From: Corynespora cassiicola
Lineage: Eukaryota > Ascomycota > Dothideomycetes > Pleosporales > Corynesporascaceae
Length of the DNA stretch: 64,000 bases
Assembly: GCA_022059125.1 (NCBI GenBank)
Contig: JAEUWY010000006.1
Coordinates: 3,286,001-3,350,000, forward strand
Reading direction: 5' to 3'
The notes beneath the pieces were generated by a model, which did not search any database, had not been told where the DNA came from, and saw nothing but the letters and a program-made list of their open reading frames with translations. The translations under genes were made by a program, and so were the position numbers. Positions 10,548-21,977 of the stretch are shown here, piece by piece. Position 1 is the first letter of the stretch. Each line of letters starts with the position of its first letter.

Positions 10548-12481
10548 ATGTGTCCTAACCTCTGTTAGCTATGTTTAACTTTTAAATATGTTAATCCTTA
10601 CTAAACGTCCTTAAGAAGGCACTAGAGCCATATTGGAGGTTAAGAATGGATAGGGCAAGTTGATATAGGGGCCCCTTTTAACCTCCTCATTCCAGGCTCC
10701 AGTTGCCCGTGATCCTCAACAACCAAACTTCAACCTCTTCAAGACCAATCAGGGGCTCCGTATTTGTGCCATTTGAACAGCCAATCCGGCGACTATGCCG
10801 GTTCAAATGATTCACAACAGGGCATCGTGCGCACTGTCGAGGGTATCAATAGAATGGAAAGGAAATCAGGAGAATGCGCCCGAAAGTTCAAATGATGATA
10901 TAGCTCCGAAGTAGTACTCGTATTAAAATTCACGAGTGTTTTATCTGAACTGTATCAACGACCTTGACAATAATCTGGCTGAACTTCAAGTTTTCATCTG
11001 TATATCACGTGATATTACATTTCTCACCAGTCATGTGATGGAGAAGGTCACAGTTCCAGAATCTCCTACTATTAAGAAGAAACATGTAATAAGCAGCTTA
11101 CTACATATTCTCAATTGTATAGAATACGCACTAAATAGGGTGTTAATGTTATACTAAGAAAAAGAACACTTAATAGATTAGTACGAGGCTGTATTGCGTA
11201 TTACGAAGACACGATTTGCACGAAGCCTGTGAAATTCACTAGCAGCTTGCGCAGGGATGGTAATTAGTCATCAATTACGTTTCTAGAATGAAAAGTAGAA
11301 AGGCTCGATCATCAAGGCGGAAGCAAAACTTTGATTCGCTACGTTTCGTCCACGGATTGTCCGAGCACGTTGTCTGGCCACTCGAGCCACTCTTTCCAAA
11401 ATGCACCTAAGAATCCTGTAATCTCCTTGATTAGCATTTGGCCTGCCTTTGTGACGAACTACAAGTACTTTTGGCGGTAAAGGAGTACCGCATGATAACA
11501 AGAATTATAAGCGACTTTGGCCTGCGTTTGATTAACAGATCAGTAAAAACGCCTGATAGGAGAATAGGCTGAGTTCAGACTAAGCCGGGAGAATGACTCA
11601 TTTCAGAAATTTCTACGTATGCAGGCTGAGGACGCTCGGAAAAATCAGCATGGAAGCGCAATTCTCTACTGTAACCTCAGCCCCACAAAGACTGGTAAAA
11701 GTGTTGGAGTCACAGATGCTGTATATCCAGGTGTCTCTACCAGATACGAGGATGTGTGGGCCTACTTAGAAAGCAAGTAGACCGTGGGCGGGGGCGGAGA
11801 CGCATAGATGCACGTCTGATAATCACCCAAGCAATTGCCGCATATTAGCCGGACCTCATCACACTAAGAGAACAGTGCATTAGCAGGTGGTCATTAGAAG
11901 AGCATACTAAAGTGAGATTATGAACCAACCCGCATACCTTAATGTGACGCCGTTTACAGTCCTGGCATCCAAGCCTTGACTTTTTGTGTGGCCTCTGAAG
12001 AGGCCTGCGGACTGGCATGGCAGAGCGTGGCCGTGGCGACCTCGGGCTTTACGGTAGTCCAAAAGCCCATCTAAGCCGGAAAAAGGCACGCAAAAGTCTC
12101 AGATGCCAAAGGCGAGGAAAAGAGCGGGAGATGCAAGGGGAGCTCCGCAAGATATACGGATACGCTGACTAAGCAAGGCTTCTTGGTGCTTTGTAGAAGC
12201 AGGGGGGGCCTGACATTGCGATACAAGGTTGAACTGAGCGCTCCGCGCCCCATAATTTGAAAGTGCACACGCATGATCCTAGTGGCGGTTGCTGCCAAGG
12301 AACCATCGCCCACAAGATGCCTGGAATTCTCCACGTCGTGATGCGAATCCGCATACGCCAGATGGACGTGCAACGTAGATTCGCTACGGCATCGTACAGT
12401 AAGGGGGCAAGCTATGGATATCACAGTACATTGATACGAGAAAAACGCGTGGCTTTTATGTCATGCTAGAAAGGCGTACAG

Positions 12482-12490
12482 TATATAAAA
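12482..12490 (+). promoter_or_regulatory. TATA box of the tannase/feruloyl esterase gene
   Basis: TATATAAAA lies about 45 bp before the ATG at 12535, a typical distance for a regulated fungal gene with a short leader. Confidence 0.5.
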
Positions 12491-12534
12491 GAAAGAGACG
12501 CGCCTGGCGCTCTTCAGATTGTCGAAATATCAAA

Positions 12535-14273
12535 ATGTACTCTCTCAACAAGTTTCGTTCAATTGCGCTGGCCATGGCTGTAGCTCACCTTTCATATCTG
12601 AACGCCTATGTACTGGAACGTACTTTCGAGGATTTGTGCACCGGCTTCGCCTCTGAGCTGGATATCCCCAGCGTCAAAGTACAATTCAGCCAGTATCTTC
12701 CGAAGGGCTATAATGCATCTTTTCCGGATTTTGTGAGTCCATAGGCCAAAATCCAATCTTCTTTGTTGACCTTTCTAGCCACAAGCATGTATCGAAGCCC
12801 AGGACTCTTCTCCTAATCAAATCATCCGCGCCGACGTGTGCCGCGTCGCCATGCTAGTCAACACGTCTGATACTAGTAGTATGACCCTAGAAGCTTGGCT
12901 TCCTTCCAAATGGACAGGGAGATTCTTGAGCGGAGGCAACGGAGGCCTCACCGGATGTGTGCAATATGTCGACTTGTCTTATGGATCCGCTTCAGGCTTT
13001 GCAACAGTGAGCGGTAACAACGGCCACAATGGCTCTTCTGCAGAGCCATTCTATCAACATCCCGAAATCCTGGAAGACTATGTTTATCGTGCCATACATA
13101 CAGGAGGGGTCGTTGGGAAAGAAGTCACTGCTGCTTTTTATGGAGAGAACGCTTCCAAGTCCTACTTCATGGGCTGCTCTGGTGGAGGCAGACAGGGATT
13201 CAAAATGGCACAGTCCTTTCCTGAGCTCTTTGACGGCATTATCGCTGCTGCCCCCGCTATCAACTTTGTCAATCTCATCAACTTTGGAGGTTGGCTCAGT
13301 ACTATAGCCGGCTTTGAGACAAACTCATCGACATTCATTACGAAATCCCTTTGGCAGGCGGTCCATAAGGAGGTTTTGAGCCAGTGCGATGGCTTAGATG
13401 GTGCTATTGATGGGTAGGAACGCGCCACCATCTTTAGATTTAGTAGCCTTTACTGACTACCTTGGGTCTAGGATAATCGAAGATACAGATCTCTGCCATC
13501 CTCAGTTTGAGCGATTGATTTGTACTCAAGATACGGCCAACACTACGGAATGCCTCAATGGTGCACAAGCAGCTACGGTCCGCGCGCTATACGAGCCTCT
13601 CTATGGTGCAGATGGGTCCCTTCTATATCCACGCCTCCAACCAGGTACTGAAGTGACAACCTATGACACATACTTCTCCGGCCAACCATCATTTCTCGCG
13701 TCAGAATGGTTCAAATATGTTGTATACAATCCCAAATTTGACATAAAGAATCTGAATCGCAATGACTTTGCCGTCGCGGCATTGCAAGATCCGTACAACG
13801 TCAGCACTTTCGACGCTGACCTGTCCACTTTCCAGCGTAGCGGTGGGAAACTTCTCACGTTCCATGGAATGGAAGACTATATCATCTCTTCCGAAATAAG
13901 TACCCTTTATTACCATCGATTGGCTGAGACTATGTCCTTGGCTCCTTCCTCTCTGGATTCCTTCTATCGCTACTTTCGTGTAAGTGGCATGGGTCACTGT
14001 GCAATGGGAAACGGCGCATATGGCTTGGGTATGTATTCCTTTGGAGGCATCGACAACGCTTTGGAACAAGATCCAGATGACAACGTTTTGGCTCGAATTG
14101 TAGCATGGGTTGAGCGCGATGAGGCTCCGGAGTATATTCGTGGCACCAGCTTCGCCAGCGGCTTGCCAGGCTCAGAGCCTGCATTCAAGCGGAAACATTG
14201 CAAATACCCGAGCAGAAATGTTTATGTTGGCCCGGGAAATTACTCTGACGAGGATGCTTGGGAGTGTCAGTAG
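12535..14273 (+). CDS. Secreted tannase / feruloyl esterase family protein
   Basis: Exons 12535-12732, 12779-13413 and 13472-14273 (introns of 46 and 58 nt, GTGAGT and GTAGGA donors, CTAG acceptors); 544 residues. It begins with a hydrophobic secretion signal and has the tannase fold hallmarks: LCTGFAS near the N-terminus, the catalytic serine in MGCSGGGRQGF (Ser200), the LDGAIDGIIEDTDLC calcium/lid segment spanning the exon 2/3 junction, the acid-bearing GMEDYIISS and the His in SGMGHCAMG. Known family activity is hydrolysis of ester bonds in gallotannins or of feruloyl/coumaroyl esters in plant cell walls. The exact specificity is not readable. Many Asn-x-Ser/Thr sites fit an extracellular glycoprotein. 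Confidence 0.93.
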
Positions 14274-15002
14274 AGCATGGAAATCGTGTAGCGTTCGATC
14301 TGTGGTAGGCTAGAGCATGAAGTCTTCTGGTGTCGATGAGGAGGATTATCTCTCATAACTTCATTTCATCCTCCAATACCTTTAGTGCTCATTTTATCTC
14401 TTTGTAAGGCAGATGAATCTTCTCTGTATTCAATCCAATCTCTTGATCGCTGTCTAGTATTTCCAATGAATTGCCTCAGCTTGCGATTTCCACTCATACA
14501 ATCGAATTCTAGCACCTATTTCTTTTTTTAATCGTTCTATAGGCGCATAGCTTCACAATGAAAGTTCATAAGGATCAACTGCACTCTTAGACCTTACCCT
14601 TGTAATGTCCCAATACATCGCTGAGAGTTGGGCAGCTGACTAGTGATTGATGCAGCGGCTCTCTGTATAGTTGCATATCCAAGACAAGGACTATACAGAA
14701 GCATCAGGACGATAAACCACGCTATCGCCCGTAAGGCCATTATACTGGCCCGCCACGACAAGGTTAAATATCGAACCAAGAATCTTAACTAGCCGGGAGC
14801 TAGACATGCAGCTGTATTGGCCAGCTATGAGTTTTTATTGGAGAACTTCGCCCCTGCTAAACATCGGGGCTAGAATATATCAAAATAGGGGTAAAAACTT
14901 GAACATTCGACAATCATCAGTATCTACAGGTGCACTAGGCTTTTCCAGCGTCATCTCAGAAACATTATGCCCAAAAAAGAGGCATCTTTTTCTCTAATCC
15001 TT
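14274..15002. other. Spacer between convergent tannase and regulator genes
   Basis: About 730 bp of 3' flanking sequence with no supported ORF or repeat. Confidence 0.5.
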
Positions 15003-16034
15003 TCACAACATTGGATCAGATGCAAGATACCGGCTAGGCCAAGCTAACCACGACGACCATGAAGGGCCTAGATATGTCGTGATATGCTCTATCAACCGTT
15101 CTCCAGTCCTACCAACAAACCAGACATTCCGATACTGATGGAGAAGTCTGCCGTAGAAGGCAAGAATAATCAAAGCCTCAGGCGTACGACTTTCGAGCAA
15201 ATGTATGAATTTCTCTGGCACCGTCGCCGGCCAGGCGAAGATGATGCCGGTATTCCCCATTTGTCGCTTCGAGGTTCCTGCAACGTCAAAACACCACTGT
15301 AAGAGATCAATGGCTTCTTGGTACGCTTTTGAGCACCGCTCATCAATATCTTCGTTCCCTATAAGCGAAAAAAGCATTTCGCACTCCTTGCCCGAGTCTT
15401 TACGGGCCTTCGGGTAGCCTTGAGCGGTTTGAAGAATCGGCCCCAATTTCGTCTGACAGAGCGAGGGCCATGCACAGCGTGCAATCAGACGGGCTCCCCG
15501 CATCGAGTCTATAAAGACGCGCATTCGATCCAGGAAGACGTCTGTTTTGCTCTCGTATGCTGATTCTGCATCTGCAAGCCTCTGTACAGCTAAGACACTG
15601 GAGAATACCAACAGAGCAGCGCAGTTTTCAGGCGTCACTTCGCGCACTGTGGACGTGTAGACTAGTAGTGCTGACTTCTGCAGAGTGCGTGCTTGCTCCC
15701 TGTATACGTCCCTTTGGAACGGTCGCAAAATACTGAGGTGGCGTGCAGACATGGCGAGGATTTGTAATAGAAGAAATGGGGCGCCATCGGCAAGATCCAG
15801 AATAGTCTGAGGCGATATTTCTCGGGACAACTCAGGGTCGAAATCGAATGTTGTTTGGGTAAAAAAGAACTCGAGTAACCCAGTACAGAGCGGGCTCGCT
15901 TCCGAAGCCTTTCTTTCTTGGGCAAGGTGCCGCAAAGTGTTATCAGGAGAGACCACGGCTGCATGGCTGGGCTGTTGCTGGGATTGTGGCCCGCAAAGCA
16001 GTCGAGAAAGCTGAGCAATATTTGACTGATACAT
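15003..16034 (-). CDS. Upc2-like fungal transcription regulator, N-terminus unresolved
   Basis: The open frame gives 343 residues from the first in-frame ATG (MYQSNIAQLSRLL). It matches the C-terminal regulatory domain of sterol-uptake-control-type Zn2Cys6 factors: LLEFFFTQTTFDFDPE, PFLLLQILAMSARHL, and VTPENCAALLVFSSVLA, then a helical C-terminal ligand-type domain. The frame stays open upstream to about 16111 (NDHCTFFQNTFGEYIDPEQ), where a GAGCAG acceptor precedes an in-frame stop, so at least one more 5' exon is expected. I could not find an intact C-x2-C-x6-C zinc cluster in 16111-16440; only partial cysteine patterns in two different frames. Either the DNA-binding exon is decayed or further upstream. 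It is divergent from the RTA1 gene. Confidence 0.65.
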   Translation of the reverse strand: MYQSNIAQLSRLLCGPQSQQQPSHAAVVSPDNTLRHLAQERKASEASPLCTGLLEFFFTQTTFDFDPELSREISPQTILDLADGAPFLLLQILAMSARHLSILRPFQRDVYREQARTLQKSALLVYTSTVREVTPENCAALLVFSSVLAVQRLADAESAYESKTDVFLDRMRVFIDSMRGARLIARCAWPSLCQTKLGPILQTAQGYPKARKDSGKECEMLFSLIGNEDIDERCSKAYQEAIDLLQWCFDVAGTSKRQMGNTGIIFAWPATVPEKFIHLLESRTPEALIILAFYGRLLHQYRNVWFVGRTGERLIEHITTYLGPSWSSWLAWPSRYLASDPML

Positions 16035-16672
16035 GATAGCCAACTGTTCTGGGTCGATATACTCGCCAAATGTATTTTGGAAGAAGGTGCAATGATCATT
16101 TGGAGAGAAGACTGCTCAATTGATAAGGCCTCTAGATATGAAGGCATCTTGTGCGGTTGAGTAGTCAGTGGTGGCGAACGAGTACGCCCGTATCCGTTTA
16201 CGTATAACCGAATAGAGTGAGCTCTGCTGGTCGCACAAGGCTGGAACAAAAGGCTGCTCTTGGCCTTCGACATCTCAGGAGTTGTGGCGAGCTATTTTCG
16301 CATTGTGCCGTGTTTGCCTAAAAGAAGAATACGGGCGTGTTGCTTGTTACTGACGGATACGTGCGCGGCCGTATCCAGTTGTGGGTCCTCGCAGAGCCGA
16401 GCGAGGCTACCCTAGTCCGCCATCTCATAATACGTCGTATCTGTGATACCGGCGCCTAGGCCCACACTGATACGCAGTAGCCCCTGGTCTTATTTGCCAT
16501 ATAGTTGGCATGTAAGAACCTCCTGGCCTTGTCGCGACTTCAGCTTGAGATATTCTGAAAGATTTTGACTCTGCTCTCGAAGTTGAAAATACACAGAGTG
16601 CCTTTTGCCTCTTGCACAAACTCGGCGAACCCGCCACATCTGAACATCTTGCCTAGACACAACTACTCCAAC
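16035..16672. other. Divergent spacer, regulator and RTA1 genes
   Basis: About 640 bp. It includes the unresolved 5' exon(s) of the Upc2-like gene on the minus strand (roughly 16111-16290) and the RTA1 promoter on the plus strand. Confidence 0.45.
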
Positions 16673-17543
16673 ATGGCTGTACTAGAACCGACTAAGGGAG
16701 GTTATTATCTCTGGAATTATCTCCCTTCCCTAGCTGCGGCTGTCATCTTCATCCTGCTATTCCTCGTTATGACCGCGTTGATCTTCTGGCGCATGATCAA
16801 AACCAAGACCTGGTTCTGCGTCCCATTCGCAATAGGCGGCATCTGTAAGTTTTATGTATTACAAAAGCCACTAGAGACCGCGCTGACAAGCCTTTCCAGT
16901 CGAATTCGCCGGATACTGCGCACGAGCATCAGCGCATAACAAGACGGGACGAATCATGCCTTTCGCTGTTCAAAACGTGTTCATCTTACTCGGCCCTGCC
17001 CTCTTCGCAGCTTCGATTTATATGTGTCTGAGTCGCATCATTCGCAGTGTTCGCGCCGAGAACCTCTCCTTGATTAAGCCCCGGAAACTTACCGCTACAT
17101 TTGTTACTGGCGACATTCTCTCTTTCGTGGTCCAAGGTGGCGCAGCCGGGCTCATGGTCACCGGTAAAAACGCAAAGCTCGGTGAAGGCATTGTAATCGC
17201 GGGACTGATGATTCAAATCATCATGTTCGGTCTCTTTGCAGCTACAGCAGTCATTTTTCAGAGTCGTATCACGCGCAGTCCCACACCCGAGGCTTACAAT
17301 CCGTCTATCCCCTGGAAGAAAAGCTTGCGCATGCTCTTTATTGTCAGCGCTCTTATCATGATACGGTCGCTCTTTCGTGTTGTCGAGTACGCCATGGGAA
17401 ATGACGGATACTTGCTCAAGCATGAATGGACCATGTACATCTTCGATTCGGTCTTGATGTTCGGTGTCATGGTTGTCTACTATCTCTGGTACCCCACCTA
17501 CATTGCAAATAAGCAGATCGAGCCTGAAAGCTACGGCGTTTGA
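16673..17543 (+). CDS. RTA1-family multipass membrane protein
   Basis: Exons 16673-16844 and 16900-17543 with a GTAAGT donor and TTTCCAG acceptor; 271 residues. About seven hydrophobic segments are visible. The RTA1 signature appears as GGIFEFAGYCARASAH spanning the splice junction, NVFILLGPALFAASIYM, and the last-helix RSLFRVVEYAMG segment. The family includes yeast Rta1/Rsb1, implicated in lipid translocation and resistance to azole-like or sphingoid compounds; the molecular function of this member is not known. It sits head-to-head with an Upc2-like regulator, which would be a natural controller, though the sequence does not prove it. Confidence 0.92.
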
Positions 17544-18007
17544 TATTTCTTTCTTCTTCAAATTTCATTGTTTGAGGATAGTGCGCCTTTGATCACTGGG
17601 TTTTTTTCCTTTTTTTCCTATCACCACTCGTGCAATTCCTGTAATAAAGGGGCGTATCTAGAGAGCTTAGGGAGGTCTTGAGGTTTGACTCCAGCTTTTA
17701 GTAAGACTTCAGTAGCACATAGGACAATTCATGAATTTTTAGGAATCTTTGCTTCAATGGTCATCATGATGCTACGTTGCTGTAGACTAGGTGTTATCAT
17801 CCGTTGGGTATGAGTCTGATCTCGCCTCAAACAAACATTGTACGATTTATTTTCAGGCCAAAGCAGAATGTATACGAGTGAGGGTTAAAAGAGCCAGAAT
17901 TATGCAGAGCATGCAGTCCTGTAGGCCTGCGGGGTGTCTTATCGGAAGAGCAGCCTTGATAAACTTATAATGCACCGACTTACTATCCTGCTACATATTT
18001 CCACCTT
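17544..18007. other. Spacer between RTA1 and monooxygenase genes
   Basis: 460 bp between two convergent gene ends. No feature is seen. Confidence 0.5.
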
Positions 18008-19328
18008 CTAGAATTTGAATTCTTCTTCTTCAATGTTGTAGACCAAGGACTTCTGGCCCATGCCAAGTTTTTCTAATCCAGTAGCCTTGAGTGCCCATAG
18101 CCCACCCATAATTGCTATTTCCTTCGCCCAAAGACCCCAGGGCGTTGCCTTCTTACGCACTCCACCATTTTGCTCTGCAGTCTTCAACATTTGCTCCGTT
18201 CGCGCTTTTCGCTTTTGTTCATACGCTTTAAGTGCCTCTTGGATACTAGAGTGGCCAGTGTCTAGGAGTTTCGAAAATAAGAACACGTCCTCAAGAGCCA
18301 TCGAAACACCCTGGCTGGCGTGAGGCGGCATAGCATGAGCTGCATCTCCAATGATGAGACAGCGTCACTTGTACCACGGTCGTCCTGTTGGCACCTTATA
18401 TATCGGGTAGAATCTCATAACATCCGTCTGGTGTATCATGTCGCGCAACATTCCCGTCCATTCGCTCTCTGAATCACCCAAGAGCTCGTATAAGATGGCT
18501 TTCAAGCTGTCGACCTCTTTCTTTCCTCGCTCTTCCCAGCCATCTCGGGTATCGCCTGTTGCGGGGATTGCAATTTCCCGAGAGAAGAACCAGTATAGGA
18601 GGTCAGAAGCCGGCGTTGCTGGAGAAACTGCGAGCAGCCCATCCGAAGTCAAGGTGGCGTTCAGGTCGCTAAGCGAAGAAGCAGCGGGCTTGAGATTGGA
18701 CGTCGAGATGAGAGAATAGATGTTCGAGATGCCTGAATAGGTCGGCTTGCAATCCGGATCGACGTAGATTTTCCGAACAGCCGAGTGAATACCGTCACAT
18801 CCAAGAACAAAATCGGCCGTTGCGGAAGTGCCATCTGAGAATGAAACTATGATGTGGTCGTCGTCTTCTCCGATTCCAGCAACCTGTTTGCTGTAGTGAA
18901 TAGGAATGGCTGCAGACCTGGCAGCCTCCAACAGCACATCCATGATGTCGGTTCTCCTTACTCTCAGGTAGCCAAAACCAGTCTGTTTTTGACTCCATGA
19001 CGTAATGTCCATGGATCCCATCACGCTACCTTTCAGGGAATGCATGACAATATTTGAAGTGTTTGCGCCCCTTGCAGCGATATTGTCGTAAAGACCTAGC
19101 CGATGTAAAAGCCGAAGCCCATTGGATGGAATACCAATCGCCCCACCAAGAGTGGTAGGTTCATGGCGGGTTTCGTAAACCGCACAAGAGACATGATTGT
19201 TCTGCTGCAAACGGAGCGCAGCCGCCAAACCAGCGGGACCACCTCCAATGACGATAACCTGATAACAACCAAATTAGCTCCTGCCTATCCATCAAGAGTC
19301 ACGTAGCTAACTTTTGAATGGTGTTCAT
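18008..19328 (-). pseudogene. FAD-dependent aromatic monooxygenase with in-frame TGA
   Basis: A class A flavoprotein monooxygenase (salicylate-hydroxylase-like). The Rossmann motif VIVIGGGPAGLAAAL is followed by VRRTDIMDVLL, the DG motif GCDGIHSAVRK, and the GD motif CLIIGDAAHAMPPHASQG, ending in a typical C-terminal helix region. The frame is open from 19258 to a TGA at 18367-18365, exactly between WYK and RCLIIGDAAHA, and continues in the same frame to 18008. This replaces a residue that is usually Gly or Arg in front of the GD motif. At the 5' end the ATG at 19328 (MNTIQK) has a donor GTTAGC at 19311 and the next exon begins after the CAG at 19259, but the phases differ by one base, so no canonical splice joins them. 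Two independent lesions point to a pseudogene; sequencing error or stop readthrough are alternatives. Confidence 0.75.
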
Positions 19329-20116
19329 GATTTCTGCGTGTAAAAGTGAATGCTGAGGGAAATGGTGAAATTTGCTGGTTTTCTTGTCACTTTGGCGGGA
19401 AAGCTGATATTGAAGACCTGGCTGTAGGCTTGACTGCTCGGCCGAAGCACAAAGATCAGGCCAGTGTAAGATCGGCCGATCTCACACGCATGAGCCGGGG
19501 AGTCGTCAATGCTGCTCTACCACCAATTTAACACACCCAAAACCAAAACCAACTCTATTTGGATTGAAACAACGCGTTGTGAAACAGCCAACCGCTATTA
19601 CTTGGGACTGCATACTGGAGTATCCTAGAAAAGGGGCCGTTGCGACATAGATCTGGAACAATTCACATGGCCACAGCTCTTCGGCGATGCGAATCCGGTT
19701 ATTCGGAGATCTCGTCGGCGCCGAGTTGATGCTACTAGGGCTCACCAAGATCCGTGTTAGCAAACTAGCTTGCCGAAAGCCAATCCTGATTCGAGGCAGT
19801 GGCTTCTTGCATGAAAGCCCAACATGCTCGTTCAATAAAGAAAGGGGGCTTTCACATAAAGCAACTGCCATGCTCGATTTCTCCGAGCTGGCTTCAAACA
19901 GAAATAAGCTCTTGGGTGAGGGAAGGCACTGAGTTCGGTTTCACACTCCAGCCAATTTATTAATTAAATGCTTGCTTGTATAGTGGTGGAAATAAGTACT
20001 TGGGAAGATACTCTAGCTATCTATGATGTATTTCTGGCGTACAAGGAGCAATAAGGCCACTGATTTAGCTTCTTAGACGAATTTGCTTTGATGATTGAGC
20101 CTCATAATGAACAAGG
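19329..20116. other. Spacer upstream of the monooxygenase remnant
   Basis: About 790 bp with no supported gene on either strand. Confidence 0.45.
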
Positions 20117-21977
20117 TCAACTAGATAAGCTAGACTTCCCATTTAGCCATATACCAGTTAGCTCCTTAACATTGGATGTGTCACTCCCCTTCCTGATGTT
20201 GCGCCATATCTTCGCACAAGCGCTATCTGTGGTGTGCAGTAAGCTGTCTGGCCCTGAGCCGTAGACCCAAGCTGTCTCCTGCCCGGAAGTGATGGTTGTA
20301 GTTTCTGTGACTTGGTCGAAGCCAAGGGATTGACGGAGATGCGCTTCTGGATCTAGTCTCCCAGTCTCCGAACTCACTTGAGCCACAAGCTTCAGCCTTG
20401 GTGTAAAGGAGGCGATTTGCTTCAGTTGCACCCATTCGTCAATGGCAGTAGCTTCGCCATGACGGATGGTCCAGATGAGGGTAAAATGGCTGTGGTCGTT
20501 TGATGCTCTCATCTCCAGCCACCAAAGGGCGAGACTGTGGGCGCCCGTGATTCCTGTTTCACCCACAATACAGATGATACGAGATGCCGTTTCGAATCGC
20601 GTATCGCGCGGTAGATAAGGACCTTCTAAACGAAGCTCCATTTCTTTGCGGTCATTTTTCTTGGGAACGAGGGCCCCCAGTTTCCAGGTCCATTCCTTAT
20701 CTAACGCTTTTTGAGGCTTTCCCTGCGAGCGTTGAAAGAGAAAAACGGCGCCAGAGTCGATGGTGCTGGACTTGGCGGCGGTAAATGCATGGATCTGCAT
20801 CTTGCTAATGGCAGGGAAATTGAGGTAGAAGCACTTGAGCGGATAACCGGTTGATATGGCCTTCTCCGTCGACAGGCTGCAACTCTCCTCACCTGCGGTC
20901 GCACGCTCCAAAGGGGGGACAGATATCCTATACCAGTCTCCTCCAGCGTTCTCAACCGTTGCCACTGTTTTTCTGCGCAATCCACCGGCTTCTCCGAAAA
21001 AAAAGCGGTGGATCAAATCGATGACGTAGAGAAATAAGCCTGGTAAAACGAGATAGAAATCAGTGCTGGCATGCACAGAGGCTCCGCCAATGATCGAGAC
21101 CCCACAGAGAATATGAAAATAGTAGAAGAAGTTGTAATGTCGTCGCCGTATATAAGGTAGAGAAGTGACGACTATGATGATGATGATCACAAGTGTAGCG
21201 GCACCATTATACGTAGTGGTACCATACCAAGAACTCCGCGCTTTGCCTTCTTCGCGGGTCATAGTCGGGTTGCCAGTGCTGAAGGCTTCATCCTTCCTTT
21301 CATCTCCTTCGCTGGAGGGGGACGTGGCATACAGCTAGTCCCAAAATTAGCGTTGAATGCAGTGATGGCTTGGAGATCACAGAACTCACAGCATAACCGA
21401 CGCCATGTGCCAAAACAGCAGCCAGAAACAGGTACGAGACGATTTTGTGTACAAACAACAGCGTGCTCTGATGAACTCCAAAAGCCCGGCCTACCAAGCT
21501 GTTTCTTGAGACGGGTATGACCAAGATGCCCATAAGAAAATCAGCATAATGTCCAGTGACACCGGTGATCGTGAGTTGGATCTTCGCGGAAGTCCAGTCT
21601 AGAGGATCGGTCCGTCGTCCCCAATAGTCGAGCAAAGAAGGCAGCCAGATTCCAGTTGTACCGAGAGTGGCGCTAACAATCCAGGCAGATGCTAGAAAAC
21701 CGCCACACGTTATGCGTTTTTGGATGACCGGGATCTTGAATGGCGTGCCGCGAGAGCATAGTGCGTTGCAAGAATCAAATGATGAGCGCAATAGGAGGCC
21801 AATGGCAAACAATGCAAGCATAACATAGAAAGTTCCAAGGTGGATTTTTGTTTCTCGGGGTAGGAAGTCCTCCGTGCACAGGGTGGAATAGCATGGCGCA
21901 TATGTCAGGCCAACAGTAGCTGCGAGGAAAGCGAAAGGGAGAAGAGTAGCGGCGAAAGCTTCAATACGATGCTTCAT
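20117..21977 (-). CDS. Ferric-chelate reductase (FRE/NOX-type flavocytochrome)
   Basis: Exons 21977-21390 and 21334-20117 (GTGAGT donor, ACTAG acceptor); 601 residues. N-terminal transmembrane helices carry the ferric reductase heme region: GVHQSTLLFVHKIVSY with paired His, AAVLAHGVGYA, and after the junction YYFHILCG and GGASVHAST. The C-terminal half is an FAD/NADPH module, with HAFTAA in the place of the HPFT FAD motif, ICIVGETGITGAHS as the nucleotide-binding loop and GSGPDSLLH near the end. Known role: transmembrane electron transfer from NADPH to extracellular Fe(III)/Cu(II) chelates for reductive uptake. The HPFT Pro is replaced by Ala, so cofactor affinity may differ. A TATA element lies 63 bp upstream. 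It is divergent from the P450 gene. Confidence 0.9.

Larger units (their letters stand above)
9903..12534. other. Gene-poor AT-rich region, 2.6 kb
   Basis: No gene is supported on either strand. It contains a perfect short hairpin (10531-10547) and a 9-bp inverted repeat (10635-10643 with 10678-10686), which could be relics of a small transposable element but lack a defined target-site duplication. The 3' end holds the tannase promoter. Confidence 0.5.
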
